Source: Pegoplata infirma
Lineage: Eukaryota > Arthropoda > Insecta > Diptera > Anthomyiidae
Assembly: GCA_963921195.1 (NCBI GenBank)
Contig: OY992536.1
Coordinates: forward strand, 90,253,007-90,317,006
Length of the DNA: 64,000 nt
Direction: 5' to 3'
Within the stretch, counting starts at the first letter, position 1. The number at the start of each line of letters is the position of its first letter. The notes under the pieces were generated by a model. That model had not been told where the DNA came from. It did no database searches and worked only from the letters and a program-made list of their open reading frames with translations. This document shows positions 54,901 through 63,900 of this stretch, piece after piece. A program made the position numbers and the translations under genes.

Positions 54901-57900
54901 GAAGTAGCACGTAAATTTTCAGTGCTATATAACGATTCACGTAAGTATATTTATACGCTGCACTGGTAGAGGGTATATATAAGTTTGTCATTCCGTTTGT
55001 AACTCATCAAAATATCTGTCTGAGACCCCCATAAAGTTTATAAATTCGTGGTCCTTGATCGATTTAAAGATGATCTAGCTGATGTCCGTCAGTTTATTGA
55101 AATGGCGATCACGACCAAAATATAACATTGAGAGAGAGAGAACTGTATTTATGAAGAGAACTGTATTTATGAAAAGTTTGGTATTGCATTTGAGCGATAT
55201 CGAAAATTTAGAACACTTCAAAAATGTTGGTACATTTAACATAACCTAAAAATACAAAATGCTTTAATGCGAATGCTGGTGGAAGGTTAGGTAAATTTAG
55301 GGTGGCGGTGTCCGATTAACGTCCGCAGCGTTGCCAGTTAAACACGTTCAAAGTCATTGCGAATCTTTTCAATATCCTTTGATCCATTCGCGTTATATCC
55401 TCCAATGTGCTGTTATTTCCTCCAATGTACCGAAACTTATTTGACCGGTAATGGACAATTCGAAAATTTTGGTACATGTAACATAATCTTAAAATTCAAA
55501 ATGTTGTAATTCTGCTGCTGTTGGAAATATGCGAACATAATTTGATATTTACTTAAAAAGCATTTTTTCTTGTCGAAATTTTTTTCAACAAAATTTTTTT
55601 AGTTTTCTTTATAAAACTTAAATTATTAAACAATTTTTTTATCATTTTACCAATTTTGTTGTTTAAATAATTTTTTTTAATGATTATAATCTTTTTTTTC
55701 CACAATGGGAGGGTCATTATTCGGCAAGGCTGAATTTAACTTTAATTTTTTTTTACTTTCTATTAATTAGCAATATATTTTTTTTTTTATGTAGAGTACA
55801 TTGTTACCCGTGTTGAAGAAGAACATCTTTGGGAATGTAAACAATTAGGTGCACATTCACCACATGTTTTATTGAGCACCTTAATGTTTTTCAATACAAA
55901 ACATTTCAATTTAACTGTAAGTATTATTTTTTTTTTGTACATGATTGTTTTGAAATCAAAATGAGCTTTTATTATATATTTATATATATATTTATTTTCT
56001 TTTTTTTTATTTGTTTCATTAACAGACTGTTGAAGAACACATGCAATTGTCCTTTTCACATATTATGAAACATTGGAAACGTACTGGTCAAACTGCTAAA
56101 ACACCAGGTTCTCGTAATGTTTTATTACGTTTTTATCCACCACAAGCTGGACTTGGTAAGTTTTCATTTAACAAATTTTGGGCATGATTAAAAAAAAAAT
56201 AAAAAAATTTGACCGGTTAACGCATAAAGAGAGTGGGAGGTGATATAGAAAAGAAATAGATCGCGCTAAATATTATTCACGTTTCGAAATATTGTCCAAT
56301 ATATGACCTTAAATTTATAATGCGTTTTAAATATGCACTAAAAACATTAAAGGTATGCAATGAAAAAAGATTTTTTTACAAAAAAGCATATGAGGCCAGA
56401 TTTTACATGTATTGACATTTTTAAAATTTTAATTGATATTTTTTATTTTTTTTTTAAATTTAAATTAAATTAAATGTTTAAATGAAAATAAAAGGTAATG
56501 ATAATAATTTAATATATGGCTTCAAGTTGAAAAATGTAGACGGTAATTTAATTTCTAAAAAATATAGACATTTCTGGTATTCCTATACCGCACAGTGGGT
56601 TGAAATATATGTAAACTGGGGATTAATTCAGAAAAGCCCTTTATTATAAATATTTATATTTTTTTAGACTAACTATACATTATTTAGTAAAAAAAAATGT
56701 TTTACAGAAAAAAAAAAATTATAGAAAATATTTTTTTATTAAAAAAGAAGATATAACCTTTTTATAAAAATTGGCTCCTACCGCTCTATCTGCTCCAATA
56801 ATGCCCCAAGAGATGTCAAATGTGTGACCGACCCCAAATATATTTTCAATCCCAACATTTTCTTAGAATATACCTACCCTCTATCTTTAACCCTTAAGGT
56901 GGTCCCCATACAATTGTTTTTTATTTTTTTTTAAATTTATTTTATGAAATCAGCTCCTACCGCTCCCAGGGTGCGTCTTAGAGTATTAGTCAATAAGACC
57001 GACCCCCATTAATTTTTACCCCCCCAACATTTTTTGGAACATACTTATACCATATCTCCACTCGATAATGGGGCTCCCATATAAAATGCCATTTTTATAA
57101 AATCTGCTCCTACAGCTCTAACTGCTGCAAGGGTGCCCCTAGAAATGCAAATGTGTGACCAACCCCCTCTATCATTAACCCTTAAGGTGGTCCCCACCAA
57201 ATTTATTTTTTATAAATTTGTTTTATGAAATTAGCTCCTACCAGTCCCATGGTGCGTCTTAGAGTGGTATCCACTAAGACCGACCCCCATTAATTTTTAC
57301 CCCCAACATTTTTTTGGAACATACTCATACCGTATCTCCACTCGACAATGGGGCTCCCATACAAAATACCATTTTTATAAAATCTGCTCATACAGCTCTA
57401 ACTGCCCCCAGGGTGCCCCTAGAGATGTCGAATATGTGACCGACCCCCAATATTTTTTTAACCCAAACATTTTCTTAGAATATACCTACCCTGTATATCC
57501 AACCCTTAGTGTGGTCCCCATACACATTTTTTTTTTTTTAATGAAATCAGTTGCTGCCGCTCCATGCTGGCTCCTAGAGGGTGAAATGTGAGATCAACTA
57601 TCATTATTTTTTCATCCCCAACTTTTTTTTAACGTACGCACCCCGTATCTCCTCTAACTAAGGGGTCTCCCATAATGCCCTTATATGTTTTTCAGCTTTT
57701 TTTTAGCAACTGGAGTTCTTTCACAAAAATTTTAATAATTAAAAAAACACGGTGCCTCTGCAAAAGTTTGGTATGGAATATATAAGCTAAAATACTATAT
57801 TAAAGTATCACTTAATACAATTTGCTGGATCGCAGCAAGAAATTTATTGAAACTCTGTGTATATATCGAAAATACCCCAAATATGGAGCACTTTTTAAAA

Positions 57901-60900
57901 AAATATTAAAAATATTTGCAAAACATTTATCTAAAAAACATTAATGCAATTATGTAGTCAAATACCTGAAGTTGATGGTTCCATTTTAATAAAATTACTT
58001 TTAGAACGCTTAATAAGAATTATCAGCACCCAAAATATCTCAATTTTCAGTTTTAGGCACGGCACGAAAAATTTTGAAAAATTATTTGACTTTGACAGCT
58101 CACAGTCGATAGAGTAATTTACTCAAAACAAAAGTTTTTGGCAAATAGTGATGTAGAATTTAGTTACCTTTCACCCAGTACCACACACGAATGTGTAGGA
58201 TAAAGTTCAGCTTTTGAATTAATCCTCACTTTTGGTACATTTCAACCCTCTGTGTACCGGTTACAAACAGTTCCAGTTAACCGTCATCTTCAGTATGATT
58301 CAAATGTCGGCTTGTTTCGCGAATGAATGTGAATTTATTATTAACATGTATACCCCAACGAAAATCGAACCTTGGACATTTTTTGTCATATTAATACCAT
58401 TAACAATACTGATTGGCAGACACTTTAGCCTACACAACCAACGCATTGTTAGAATATGTTGTGGACAAATACCTGTTTTTTGTTCAACTATTGTTTTTGA
58501 TCTTCATATTAATTACTAGCTGACCCGGTCCGCGTTGCTGGCCCTAAGAAAACATCGATTCTGTTTTCTATTGCATCTCGATCTTAATATACAGTGTCGG
58601 GACCGGGTCTAGAAGTAGCCCTTATTTCAACCTTCGGTTAGCCCTATCTGTAGAGAAACAGACAATCTGTAGAGAAACAGACAGACGTATCGTTAGTTAT
58701 AGTACAAAGGGCGTGTCATTTTACGCATTCTTATTGAATCGTGGCTTTTAATATAGCTAAAGTTCCAAGTTGCGTCCTCGGTAAGTACTATCTATGCTGC
58801 AAATTTTAATGAAATCGGTTTAGCCGTTTTTGTGTGATTGCGGAGGAGGAAGAAATAAATTTTATTAAATAAAAAAGGGAGTGGCATTTTTTACTCCTTT
58901 GCCGAATCGCGCTCTATCATGAACTATAGTTCCAGCTTGGTTAATACTATCAGTAGTAAAAGATAAAATAACGTTGAGTATAGCATAAAGGGGCCAGGAA
59001 ACTTACGCCTCTTTGTCGAATCGTGTTCTTATATGTCCAGTAGTTCCACCCTCTTTTAGCAATATCTGTGCAGGAAATTTCATTAGGATCGGCTTAGTAG
59101 TTTGTGCTTGATTGCGAAAGTGGCAGGAATATATTATTTTTGGTCTGCTTGACCAACGCTCAGGAGATGTCCCCTATAAATGGAATTCATTGTATTTTCG
59201 CGCCATTTTACAATTATAATCTTATATGGCCTACACATGCAATTGATTAGCACTATCTTGATTAAAAACGCCAAGAGAATCGGTTCAACTGTTTTTGCAT
59301 AATTGCGATCGTAGTGTAACATGGCCTAGTTCCGCACTCCGTTGGTACCATCAGTGCTTAAAATGTAATTTTAAGCGTATCAGCCGTTTTGGCATTATAG
59401 CAAAGCATGCGGAAATATTTTCAATTCAATACAAAGGGGCGTGGCATTTTACGCCCCTTTGTCCAATAACGCTCTAATTTGGCATAGTTAGTACTCGATT
59501 AGTACTATCTATGGTTTAAATTTCATCAAAATTGGTTTATTTCTTTTTTATATACAGATGTCAAAAGTGGTGCAATGTAAAAATTCGATTTTGCCACGCC
59601 CATCTGCCCACAAACAAAGAATCAAAAATCTGATCACACAGTGTTACTCCCGAGGTTATTCTAAATATTCCCTGAAGATTTCATTAAGATTTCATTAAAC
59701 ATACATACAGCCGTTTTTGCATTATTGCAAAGCATGCAGAAATATTTTCAATTCAATACAAAGGGGCGTGGCATTTGACGGCCCTTTATCCGACAATGCT
59801 TAAATTTGGCACATATTAAGTACTCGGTTAGTACTATCTTTGGTTTAAATTTCTTCAAAATCGGTGCATTCGTTTTATTATATAAAGATGTCATTAGTGG
59901 TGGAATGTAAAAAATTGATTTTGCCACGCCCCTCCGCCCACAGACGGAAAATCAAAAATCCGACTTGACAGTGTTACTCGCCAGGCTATTCTGAATATTC
60001 CCTGAAAATTTCATCAAGATCGGTACAGCCGTTTTCGAGTCCATACGGAACATACATACATACACACATCCATTTTTATATATATAGATAGATAGATGTC
60101 AATAGTGGTGCAATGTTAAAATTCGATTTTGCCCACAGACTGAGAATCAAACATCTTACCACAGTCTTACTCCTCAGGCTATTCTGAATATTCCCTGAAA
60201 GTTTCATCAAGATCGGTCCAGCTGTTTTCGCGTCCATAAGGAACATACATACAGCCGTTTTTGCATTATTGCAAATCATGCAGAAATATTTTCAGTTCAA
60301 TACAAAGGGGCGTGGCATTTAACACCCCTTTATCCAATAACCTTCTAATTTGGCACATAAGTAGTACTCGGTTAGAACTGTCTTTGGTTTAAATTTCATC
60401 AAAATCGGTCCATCCGTTTTGTTTATATATAGATGTCATTAGTGGTGGAATGTAAAAATTTGATTTTGCCACGCCCCTCCGCCCACCGACAGAAAATTAA
60501 AAATTTGACCGCACAGTGTTACTCCCCAGGCTATTCTGAATATTCCCTGAAAATTGCATCAAGATCGGTCCAGCCGTTTTCGAGTCCATACGGAACATAC
60601 ATACACACATACATACACACATCCATTTTTATATATATAGATTTCTACAGAGAGAAGTTTACGGCGAAATAAATTCTATGTTTAGCATTTTAAATTTTAC
60701 ATCATACAATCTATCAACTTTTTTGTCACTTTATATATTTTGCTCAAAATAATAAAAATTTGATTGTGTTTATTTTAGATGCTAATCCCCGCAAGAAGAA
60801 AGTTTATGAACAACAAGAAAACGAAGAAAATCCCTTGCGTTGTCCAGTCCGTTTATATGAATTTTATCTCTCAAAATGGTAAGTCTATAAATATAAATAC

Positions 60901-61119
60901 TTGTAACAACAATAATTTAACAAATCAATTTTACATTCTTTTAGTCCGGAAAGTGTTAAAACACGTAATGATGTCTTCTATTTGCAACCAGAACGTTCTT
61001 GTGTACCCGATTCACCAGTATGGTACTCTACACAAGCTCTTAGTCAAGATGCATTACAGAAAATGTTACATCGTGTAAAAATGGTTAAGGAAATTAATAT
61101 AGCACTATTGACAAGTTAA
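39298..61119 (+). CDS. woc: Without children (Woc), MYM-type zinc finger protein (11 coding exons)
   Basis: Join 39298-39910, 45502-45714, 45822-45902, 48368-50091, 50877-51937, 54336-54715, 54815-54940, 55795-55916, 56026-56155, 60779-60878, 60945-61119; 4725 nt, predicted 1574 aa. Exon 5's acceptor is the only uncertain junction. Domains: acidic Asp/Glu-rich N-terminus (1-300), nine CxxC...CxxxC MYM/TRASH-type fingers (345-803), AT-hook-like motifs (RGRK at 922-925; RGRP at 948-951), a CQTD box followed by a Pro/Val/Ile-rich stretch typical of ZMYM2/3/4, an acidic segment, and a C-terminal DUF3504 domain (from about 1284). Drosophila Woc is about 1690 aa. It is a nuclear transcription factor needed for ecdysteroid synthesis genes and telomere capping. 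The domain order and the match of the C-terminus to ZMYM/QRICH1 proteins make the family call firm; orthology to woc rather than another fly ZMYM gene rests on its being the fly member I know. Confidence 0.93.
40556..41180 (-). mobile_element. mini-me-like repeat M2
   Basis: Begins AAGTAAAAAGTTAAATTCGG with a GGGCTTGCCG hairpin, and ends ACCCTCTATCACTAGAGTGG. Reverse-strand words ATGTCCGTCTGCC and TTTGTCATTCCGTTTGTAAC are those of the other mini-me-like copies. Confidence 0.7.
41341..42206. mobile_element. mini-me-like repeat M3
   Basis: Same order as M1: CACCACTCTGTGGTACAGGG, GATGTCCGTTCGTCCGTCTG (GTCY run), GGGTATCATATGGTCGGTCT. It lacks the M1 inverted-repeat insert. Confidence 0.7.
42420..44392. 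mobile_element. TIR element with GATATGG words
   Basis: Ends CCCGTGTAAAAA and TTTTTACACGGG, perfect 12-bp inverted repeats. Inside both ends lie many ATATCTAATTAGATATGG-like and AGATCTAA words. A mini-me-like fragment (about 43036-43540, with GTAAAATTCGGCTGTGCCGA) is nested inside. The duplication is not clear (AAA against AAC). Confidence 0.7.
44563..45152. mobile_element. 590-bp TIR element
   Basis: Termini AGCGGTATTCGCTCTTGGTA and its partner TATCAAGAGCGAATACCGCT, flanked by ATA on both sides (44560-44562, 45153-45155). No coding capacity. Confidence 0.75.
45180..45335. repeat. ATATGC word cluster
   Basis: AAAATATGC-type words recur nine or so times, as in H9. A matching cluster at 42275-42315 flanks the other side of the TIR element region, so these may be the two ends of another H9-like element, unresolved. 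Confidence 0.4.
45502..45714 (+). CDS. woc: woc coding exon 2
   Basis: No Met opens here, so the exon was found by splicing. Acceptor TTTTATTAAAG ends at 45501 and donor GTAAGT is at 45715; 71 codons' worth, phase 1 in and out. It reads [14 protein letters not shown] at the start and SYSHEAL at the end, acidic like exon 1. Its symmetric phase would allow alternative skipping. Confidence 0.8.
45822..45902 (+). CDS. woc: woc coding exon 3 (small)
   Basis: An 81-base exon between acceptor CCAAAG (ending 45821, after a T-rich tract) and donor GTAAAT at 45903, phase 1 both ends. It reads [20 protein letters not shown] and is Gln/Ala/Asn-rich. The intron before it is only 107 bases. The acceptor is weaker than the others, and symmetric phase means the frame cannot prove inclusion. 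Confidence 0.65.
46770..47680. mobile_element. long inverted-repeat (foldback) element
   Basis: Arms of roughly 150 bases: AGAACGCTAAAAATCGTTAA, GAGTTATTGCTAAATAATTA and CACTGTTCGACAA on the left are matched inverted at 47540-47640. The arms are diverged at several positions. No coding capacity. Confidence 0.7.
47690..48115. mobile_element. hAT-like element H8 (CGTGAG words)
   Basis: Termini TAGAGATG and CATCTCTA, flanked by ATGTGTTA and GTGTGTAA (6 of 8 matching). CGTGAG or CGTGAGCGTGAG words are packed at both ends. 426 bp. The less exact duplication makes this older or less certain than H1-H6. Confidence 0.65.
48368..50091 (+). CDS. woc: woc coding exon 4 (MYM finger exon)
   Basis: Acceptor CTTACAG ends at 48367; donor GTAAGT at 50092, phase 0. 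The exon encodes residues 304-877, including the complete array of nine zinc modules. Their first Cys pairs are CVQC, CLQC, CSDC, CQTC, CSCC, CAVC, CGMC, CQWC and CDNC; each is followed by a C-x3-C. An Ala-rich and basic tail ([12 protein letters not shown]) follows. This is the most gene-like sequence by codon use in the locus, richer in G+C than its introns. Confidence 0.95.
50877..51937 (+). CDS. woc: woc coding exon 5 (AT-hook and proline-rich)
   Basis: Donor GTATGT is at 51938, phase 2. The frame is open from ATG 50859. Exon 4 ends in phase 0, so the acceptor must be in frame: the AG at 50875-50876, after a pyrimidine-rich stretch, is the first suitable one, giving [12 protein letters not shown]. 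An alternative is the AG at 50893-50894. It encodes AT-hook-like RVRGRK and RGRPRK motifs, poly-Pro runs, a GCQTDKD box, a Pro/Val/Ile-rich repeat and an acidic EDEV region. ATG 50859 could also open a short isoform, which I consider less likely. Confidence 0.78.
52720..53240. mobile_element. CGGCTTCGGC-word element, ends unresolved
   Basis: TATTCGGCTTCGGC and its complement recur near 52738-52800 and 53065-53240, with matching inverted segments (ATTGGCAAAAAAATCAGTAT against the right end). A left tip TAGTGTCCGACC is present but no partner was found, so the right end is probably lost. Confidence 0.5.
53330..53570 (+). mobile_element. mini-me-like fragment M4
   Basis: AGTATATATAAGTTTGTCTT, CGTTTGTAATTCATCAAA, and CTGTCCGTTTATCTGTCTGT (a decayed GTCY run) in the same order as M5. 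Confidence 0.65.
53757..54250. mobile_element. 494-bp TIR element
   Basis: TCCCAGGCAGAAAAATACAA on the left is matched inverted by GCTAGCAATTTCTGGCTGGGA on the right. No clear duplication. It lies 85 bases upstream of woc exon 6. Confidence 0.6.
54336..54715 (+). CDS. woc: woc coding exon 6
   Basis: Acceptor TTTTACAG ends at 54335; donor GTAAGT at 54716. The joined codon is AGA, giving [12 protein letters not shown], another basic RGRKR patch. The second half (from [12 protein letters not shown]) begins the DUF3504/Crypton-recombinase-like domain. Confidence 0.92.
54815..54940 (+). CDS. woc: woc coding exon 7
   Basis: Acceptor TATTTTAG ends at 54814; donor GTAAGT at 54941; phase 1 both ends. 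It reads [18 protein letters not shown] and continues the DUF3504 domain; this segment is strongly conserved in ZMYM2/3/4 and QRICH1. The 99-base intron before it is short. Confidence 0.93.
54965..55755 (+). mobile_element. mini-me-like repeat M5, filling woc intron 7
   Basis: Begins GGTAGAGGGTATATATAAGT and continues TTTGTCATTCCGTTTGTAAC, GATGTCCGTCAGTTTATTGA; ends near TTCGGCAAGGCTGAATTTAA. It occupies nearly the whole 854-base intron, starting about 25 bases after the donor. Confidence 0.7.
55795..55916 (+). CDS. woc: woc coding exon 8
   Basis: Acceptor TTTATGTAG ends at 55794; donor GTAAGT at 55917. It reads [18 protein letters not shown] and on to [11 protein letters not shown], again the ZMYM C-terminal domain. 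The preceding intron is almost entirely one mini-me-like repeat. Confidence 0.93.
56026..56155 (+). CDS. woc: woc coding exon 9
   Basis: Acceptor TTTCATTAACAG ends at 56025; donor GTAAGT at 56156. It reads [20 protein letters not shown] to YPPQAGL within the DUF3504 domain. The 4.6-kb intron that follows carries two tandem-repeat arrays. Confidence 0.92.
56768..57690 (+). repeat. tandem array of alternating ~150-bp units
   Basis: Six units in the order A-B-A-B-A-B. A units carry GTGACCGACCCC and CCCTTAAGGTGGTCCCCA; B units carry AGGGTGCGTCTTAGAGT and ATCTCCACTCGAYAATGGGG. Each unit starts with (T/G)GCTCCTACCGCTC or a variant. The last unit is the most diverged. Confidence 0.75.
58515..59380. 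repeat. dispersed repeat remnants (GCTGACCCGGTCCGCG)
   Basis: TAGCTGACCCGGTCCGCGTT opens a series of degenerate units with ATCGGTTTAGCCGTTTTTGT and similar words, diverged relatives of the array that follows. Confidence 0.5.
59390..60650 (+). repeat. tandem array of ~330-bp units
   Basis: Units contain CAATACAAAGGGGCGTGGCA, TTAGTACTATCT, GATTTTGCCACGCCC, CAGTGTTACTCC, CTATTCTGAATATTCCCTGA and AAGATCGGTCCAGCCGTTTT. About three units and a partial one are present, ending in CATACATACACACATCC and a TATATATATAGAT stretch. Confidence 0.75.
60779..60878 (+). CDS. woc: woc coding exon 10
   Basis: Acceptor TATTTTAG ends at 60778; donor GTAAGT at 60879. It reads [20 protein letters not shown] to YEFYLSK, and the last codon (TG|T) is split by the next intron, which is only 66 bases. 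Confidence 0.9.
60945..61119 (+). CDS. woc: woc coding exon 11 (terminal)
   Basis: Acceptor CATTCTTTTAG ends at 60944. It reads [20 protein letters not shown] to [17 protein letters not shown] and stops with TAA at 61117-61119. The sequence matches the end of the ZMYM-type C-terminal domain ([13 protein letters not shown]). Confidence 0.92.
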
Positions 61120-61126
61120 TTATCTA

Positions 61127-61132
61127 AATAAA
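61127..61132 (+). terminator. woc: candidate proximal poly(A) signal of woc
   Basis: AATAAA starts 8 bases after the stop codon. Further AATAAA-type hexamers lie near 61300 and 61465, so the actual 3' end may be distal. Confidence 0.35.
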
Positions 61133-61749
61133 AGATGATTTAGCAACGAACAGCACATTTAAAAAACAACATTAAACACAACTATATGATGAAATTGCTG
61201 CTTAAAGCGTGCAATTTTTTTTATAAAAATACTAATCCATATTTTTTTTTTTTTTTTGCTAATTTTTTTCCAATATTTTTCTAAAAAAAAGATCATATTT
61301 TTAATAAAACAAAAAAAAATTATATATATATAAATAATTACCACAAATGAAAAATCTCTAAAGAATATAAAGGAAATGGTACAACAATTATTTTGTACAA
61401 CTTATATAATTGAAAATCGATAGAGACACTTACAAACAAAATACGCAGAAAAACACACAAACAAAAATAAATAATTATGTTTAAACAAAAACAAATTTGA
61501 TATTTGTAATGTTAATAATAATAAAAAAAGAATATGGAATTACAATTTTAATAATAATAAAAAAATAATATATATTATGTGGGGTTTATTAACAATTTAT
61601 ATTAGGGTGGTGCTTAAAAAACAAACAAAAAAGAACTTTGAATGCAACGGGATAAATATGATTCTCTTAAATTATATTCTTCAAAGGTAACAACAACTTA
61701 ATGTTACAAATTTATACTTCAAGAATAGAAATTAATAATTACTGAATAA

Positions 61750-61845
61750 GTTTTTATGTGTTAAAAAAAGTAGTTTGAAAACGCTTACTGAATAAGTTTT
61801 TATTTGTTAAAAAAAAGTCGTTTGAAAACCCTTTCTTTCTGAATA
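61750..61845 (+). repeat. 51-bp tandem duplication
   Basis: ACTGAATAAGTTTTTATGTG with AAAAAAAGTAGTTTGAAAAC is repeated once in tandem with small changes, 3' of woc. Confidence 0.75.
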
Positions 61846-61919
61846 AAATTACACAATATACTCCCACAAAACATTTAATATTGACCAGAATAAACTCGAG
61901 CAAACTTTTATATAAAAAA

Positions 61920-62690
61920 AACAAGTAAAAAAAGTTAAATTCGGCCTTGCCAAATGTATGAATACCCCCACAATGTAAAAAATATAATTGCAAGAAACCT
62001 TATTTGAAAAAGAATAGTTGAAAAAATTGATAAAAGAAATTAATTTTGAGAACAAAAATTTTTTGCGGAAATTTTTTTTGGTAAAAAACGTAAATTTTGC
62101 AAAAAAAAAAAAACAATTTTCCAATTGAAATTAATTTAAAGAAAAATTTCCACGGATATATTTTATTTATGCATAATACTCTCTTCGATTTCACGGGAAA
62201 AAATCTGTCGAACGCAGTATAAAAAAAAATATTCTTTGCAATGCGAGAAATTTTAGGGAAATTGTTAAAAAAAATAGTTTTCACGCATATTTATTATACA
62301 AGACAATTCAAATTGCCGTAAAAAAGTCACATTTCAGTTTTGTTTTGATAGCTTCTTAGAATTGTCAAAAGTTGTTGATTTATAAATTTTTATTACGATT
62401 TGAGGCGTTTAAGTTTAAGTTAAATTTTTACCGTGAAAAACAGAGTACTAGGCTTTAGTAAAAAAATCTGCAAAAATGTTTGGGTAAATATGTTTGTAGT
62501 ACTTGTTTAAATGCCTTTCTGTATCCAATTCTGTTCACGTAACCGAATTAAAGTATTTTGTATTTTTAGGTTATGTGGAGTGAACCAAAATTTTGGAGCT
62601 GTCCTTAAATTTTCGTTCATAACTTTTTAATTGCTGAACCGATGTCATGTAAATGCAATACCAAACTTCTCGAAGCAACAACCCAGCAGA
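61920..62690 (+). mobile_element. mini-me-like repeat M6, partial
   Basis: CAAGTAAAAAAAGTTAAATT with CGGCCTTGCC opens it, and TTTTAGGTTATGTGG, GCTGAACCGATGTCATGTAA and CAATACCAAACTTCTCG match M2 in order. The TACCCTC end is missing. Confidence 0.65.
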
Positions 62691-63099
62691 ATTTTTGCTG
62701 AACTGGAAGCAGCAAATGAGCAGAGCTCATCCAAACCACGATATAACAGTAAAGAGCACTTATTGTTTAAAAGATATGAACACACTCTTCTTCCTCTCTT
62801 AAATTCTATCGAACAGGATGTTTGATCAAACCCGAAAAATTCCTCAAATTCGATAGAAAAAATTGCAATTTGGATTTTTTTTTTAGCTCTTTTTATTTGC
62901 ATCTCGCGGTCAAAAAAGTATTTTATTGATTAGCGGGAAATTCAACGACTTTTTATTTGCTGTAGATTTGTATTAAATACTTTCAATAGTATTTCTTAAA
63001 TATCATTACCTGATTATAAATTGATACATTTTTAAATTTATTCAACAGATTTTTGATAAAAAAAAATTGACATTATTAGTAATAATGGTCAGGCGCAAC

Positions 63100-63325
63100 G
63101 ATGTAAATTTAAAGGGCTTGTTAGTCAACTGGTAAAGTAATCAAGTAACAAGTACTAGTTTTTTCTTACGCGAAATTCAAAATGCATTAGATTATCACGT
63201 AACATGTTACTTCGTTCAGTAATCGATTACATGTGGTGAAATATGATAAAAACGAACAGCTGATTTGTTACTGATACTTTTGTTGCATTACCACTTGAGT
63301 AACGAGCCCTTAACATCGTATCTTC
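63100..63325. mobile_element. TIR element (AAGGGCTNGTTA ends)
   Basis: AACGATGT..AAAGGGCTTGTTA on the left and TAACGAGCCCTTAACATCGT on the right face each other, with CAACTGGTAAAGTAA matched by TTACCACTTGAG. No coding capacity. Confidence 0.65.
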
Positions 63326-63532
63326 CTCGTCTAAAAGTTTTCGTATTTTTTCTATTTGAATTTGAAATTTTTTAAAGCGAAACACAAGGAGCATGCTGCT
63401 GTGACATCATGTCTCTTTTCAGCGCATATTGAAGCATTATTTCGTTATAATATTAGAAGTTTTATAAAAAAAATCTTTTTAAATTTCTCCGCTTAATTTT
63501 ACCGCACCCTAAAAAAAATTTGGCTAAGTTTT

Positions 63533-63900
63533 TTATACCCTCCAACCACAGTATGGGGGTATACTCACTTTGTCATTCCGTGTGTAACGCATCGAAATAT
63601 CGGTCTAGGGCCCCATAAAGTATATATATTATTGATCAGTGATCGATTCTAAGACATTCTAGCGATGTCCGTCCGTCCGTCCGTCTGTAGAAGACACGAT
63701 ACAGTCCAAAATAAACGAGCTAGACTTCCGAAGTTTGGCACGAATATGTCTTATATTCCTAGGCAGGTTAAGTTCGGAAACGGGCAAAATCGGACCAAGG
63801 GGAAAAAAGTTCCCGCTTGGAGAACTAAACCAACCCAAGAAAACCGCATTTTTTGCAGGGTTTTTTGAACTTTTGCTAAGCAAATGCAACATTCTTATCT
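63533..63900 (+). mobile_element. mini-me-like repeat M7
   Basis: ATACCCTCCAACCACAGTAT, CTTTGTCATTCCGTGTGTAA, CATCGAAATATCGGTCTAGG and GATGTCCGTCCGTCCGTCCG, the clearest (GTCY)n run in the window. Open frames through it on both strands are repeat artefacts. Confidence 0.75.
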
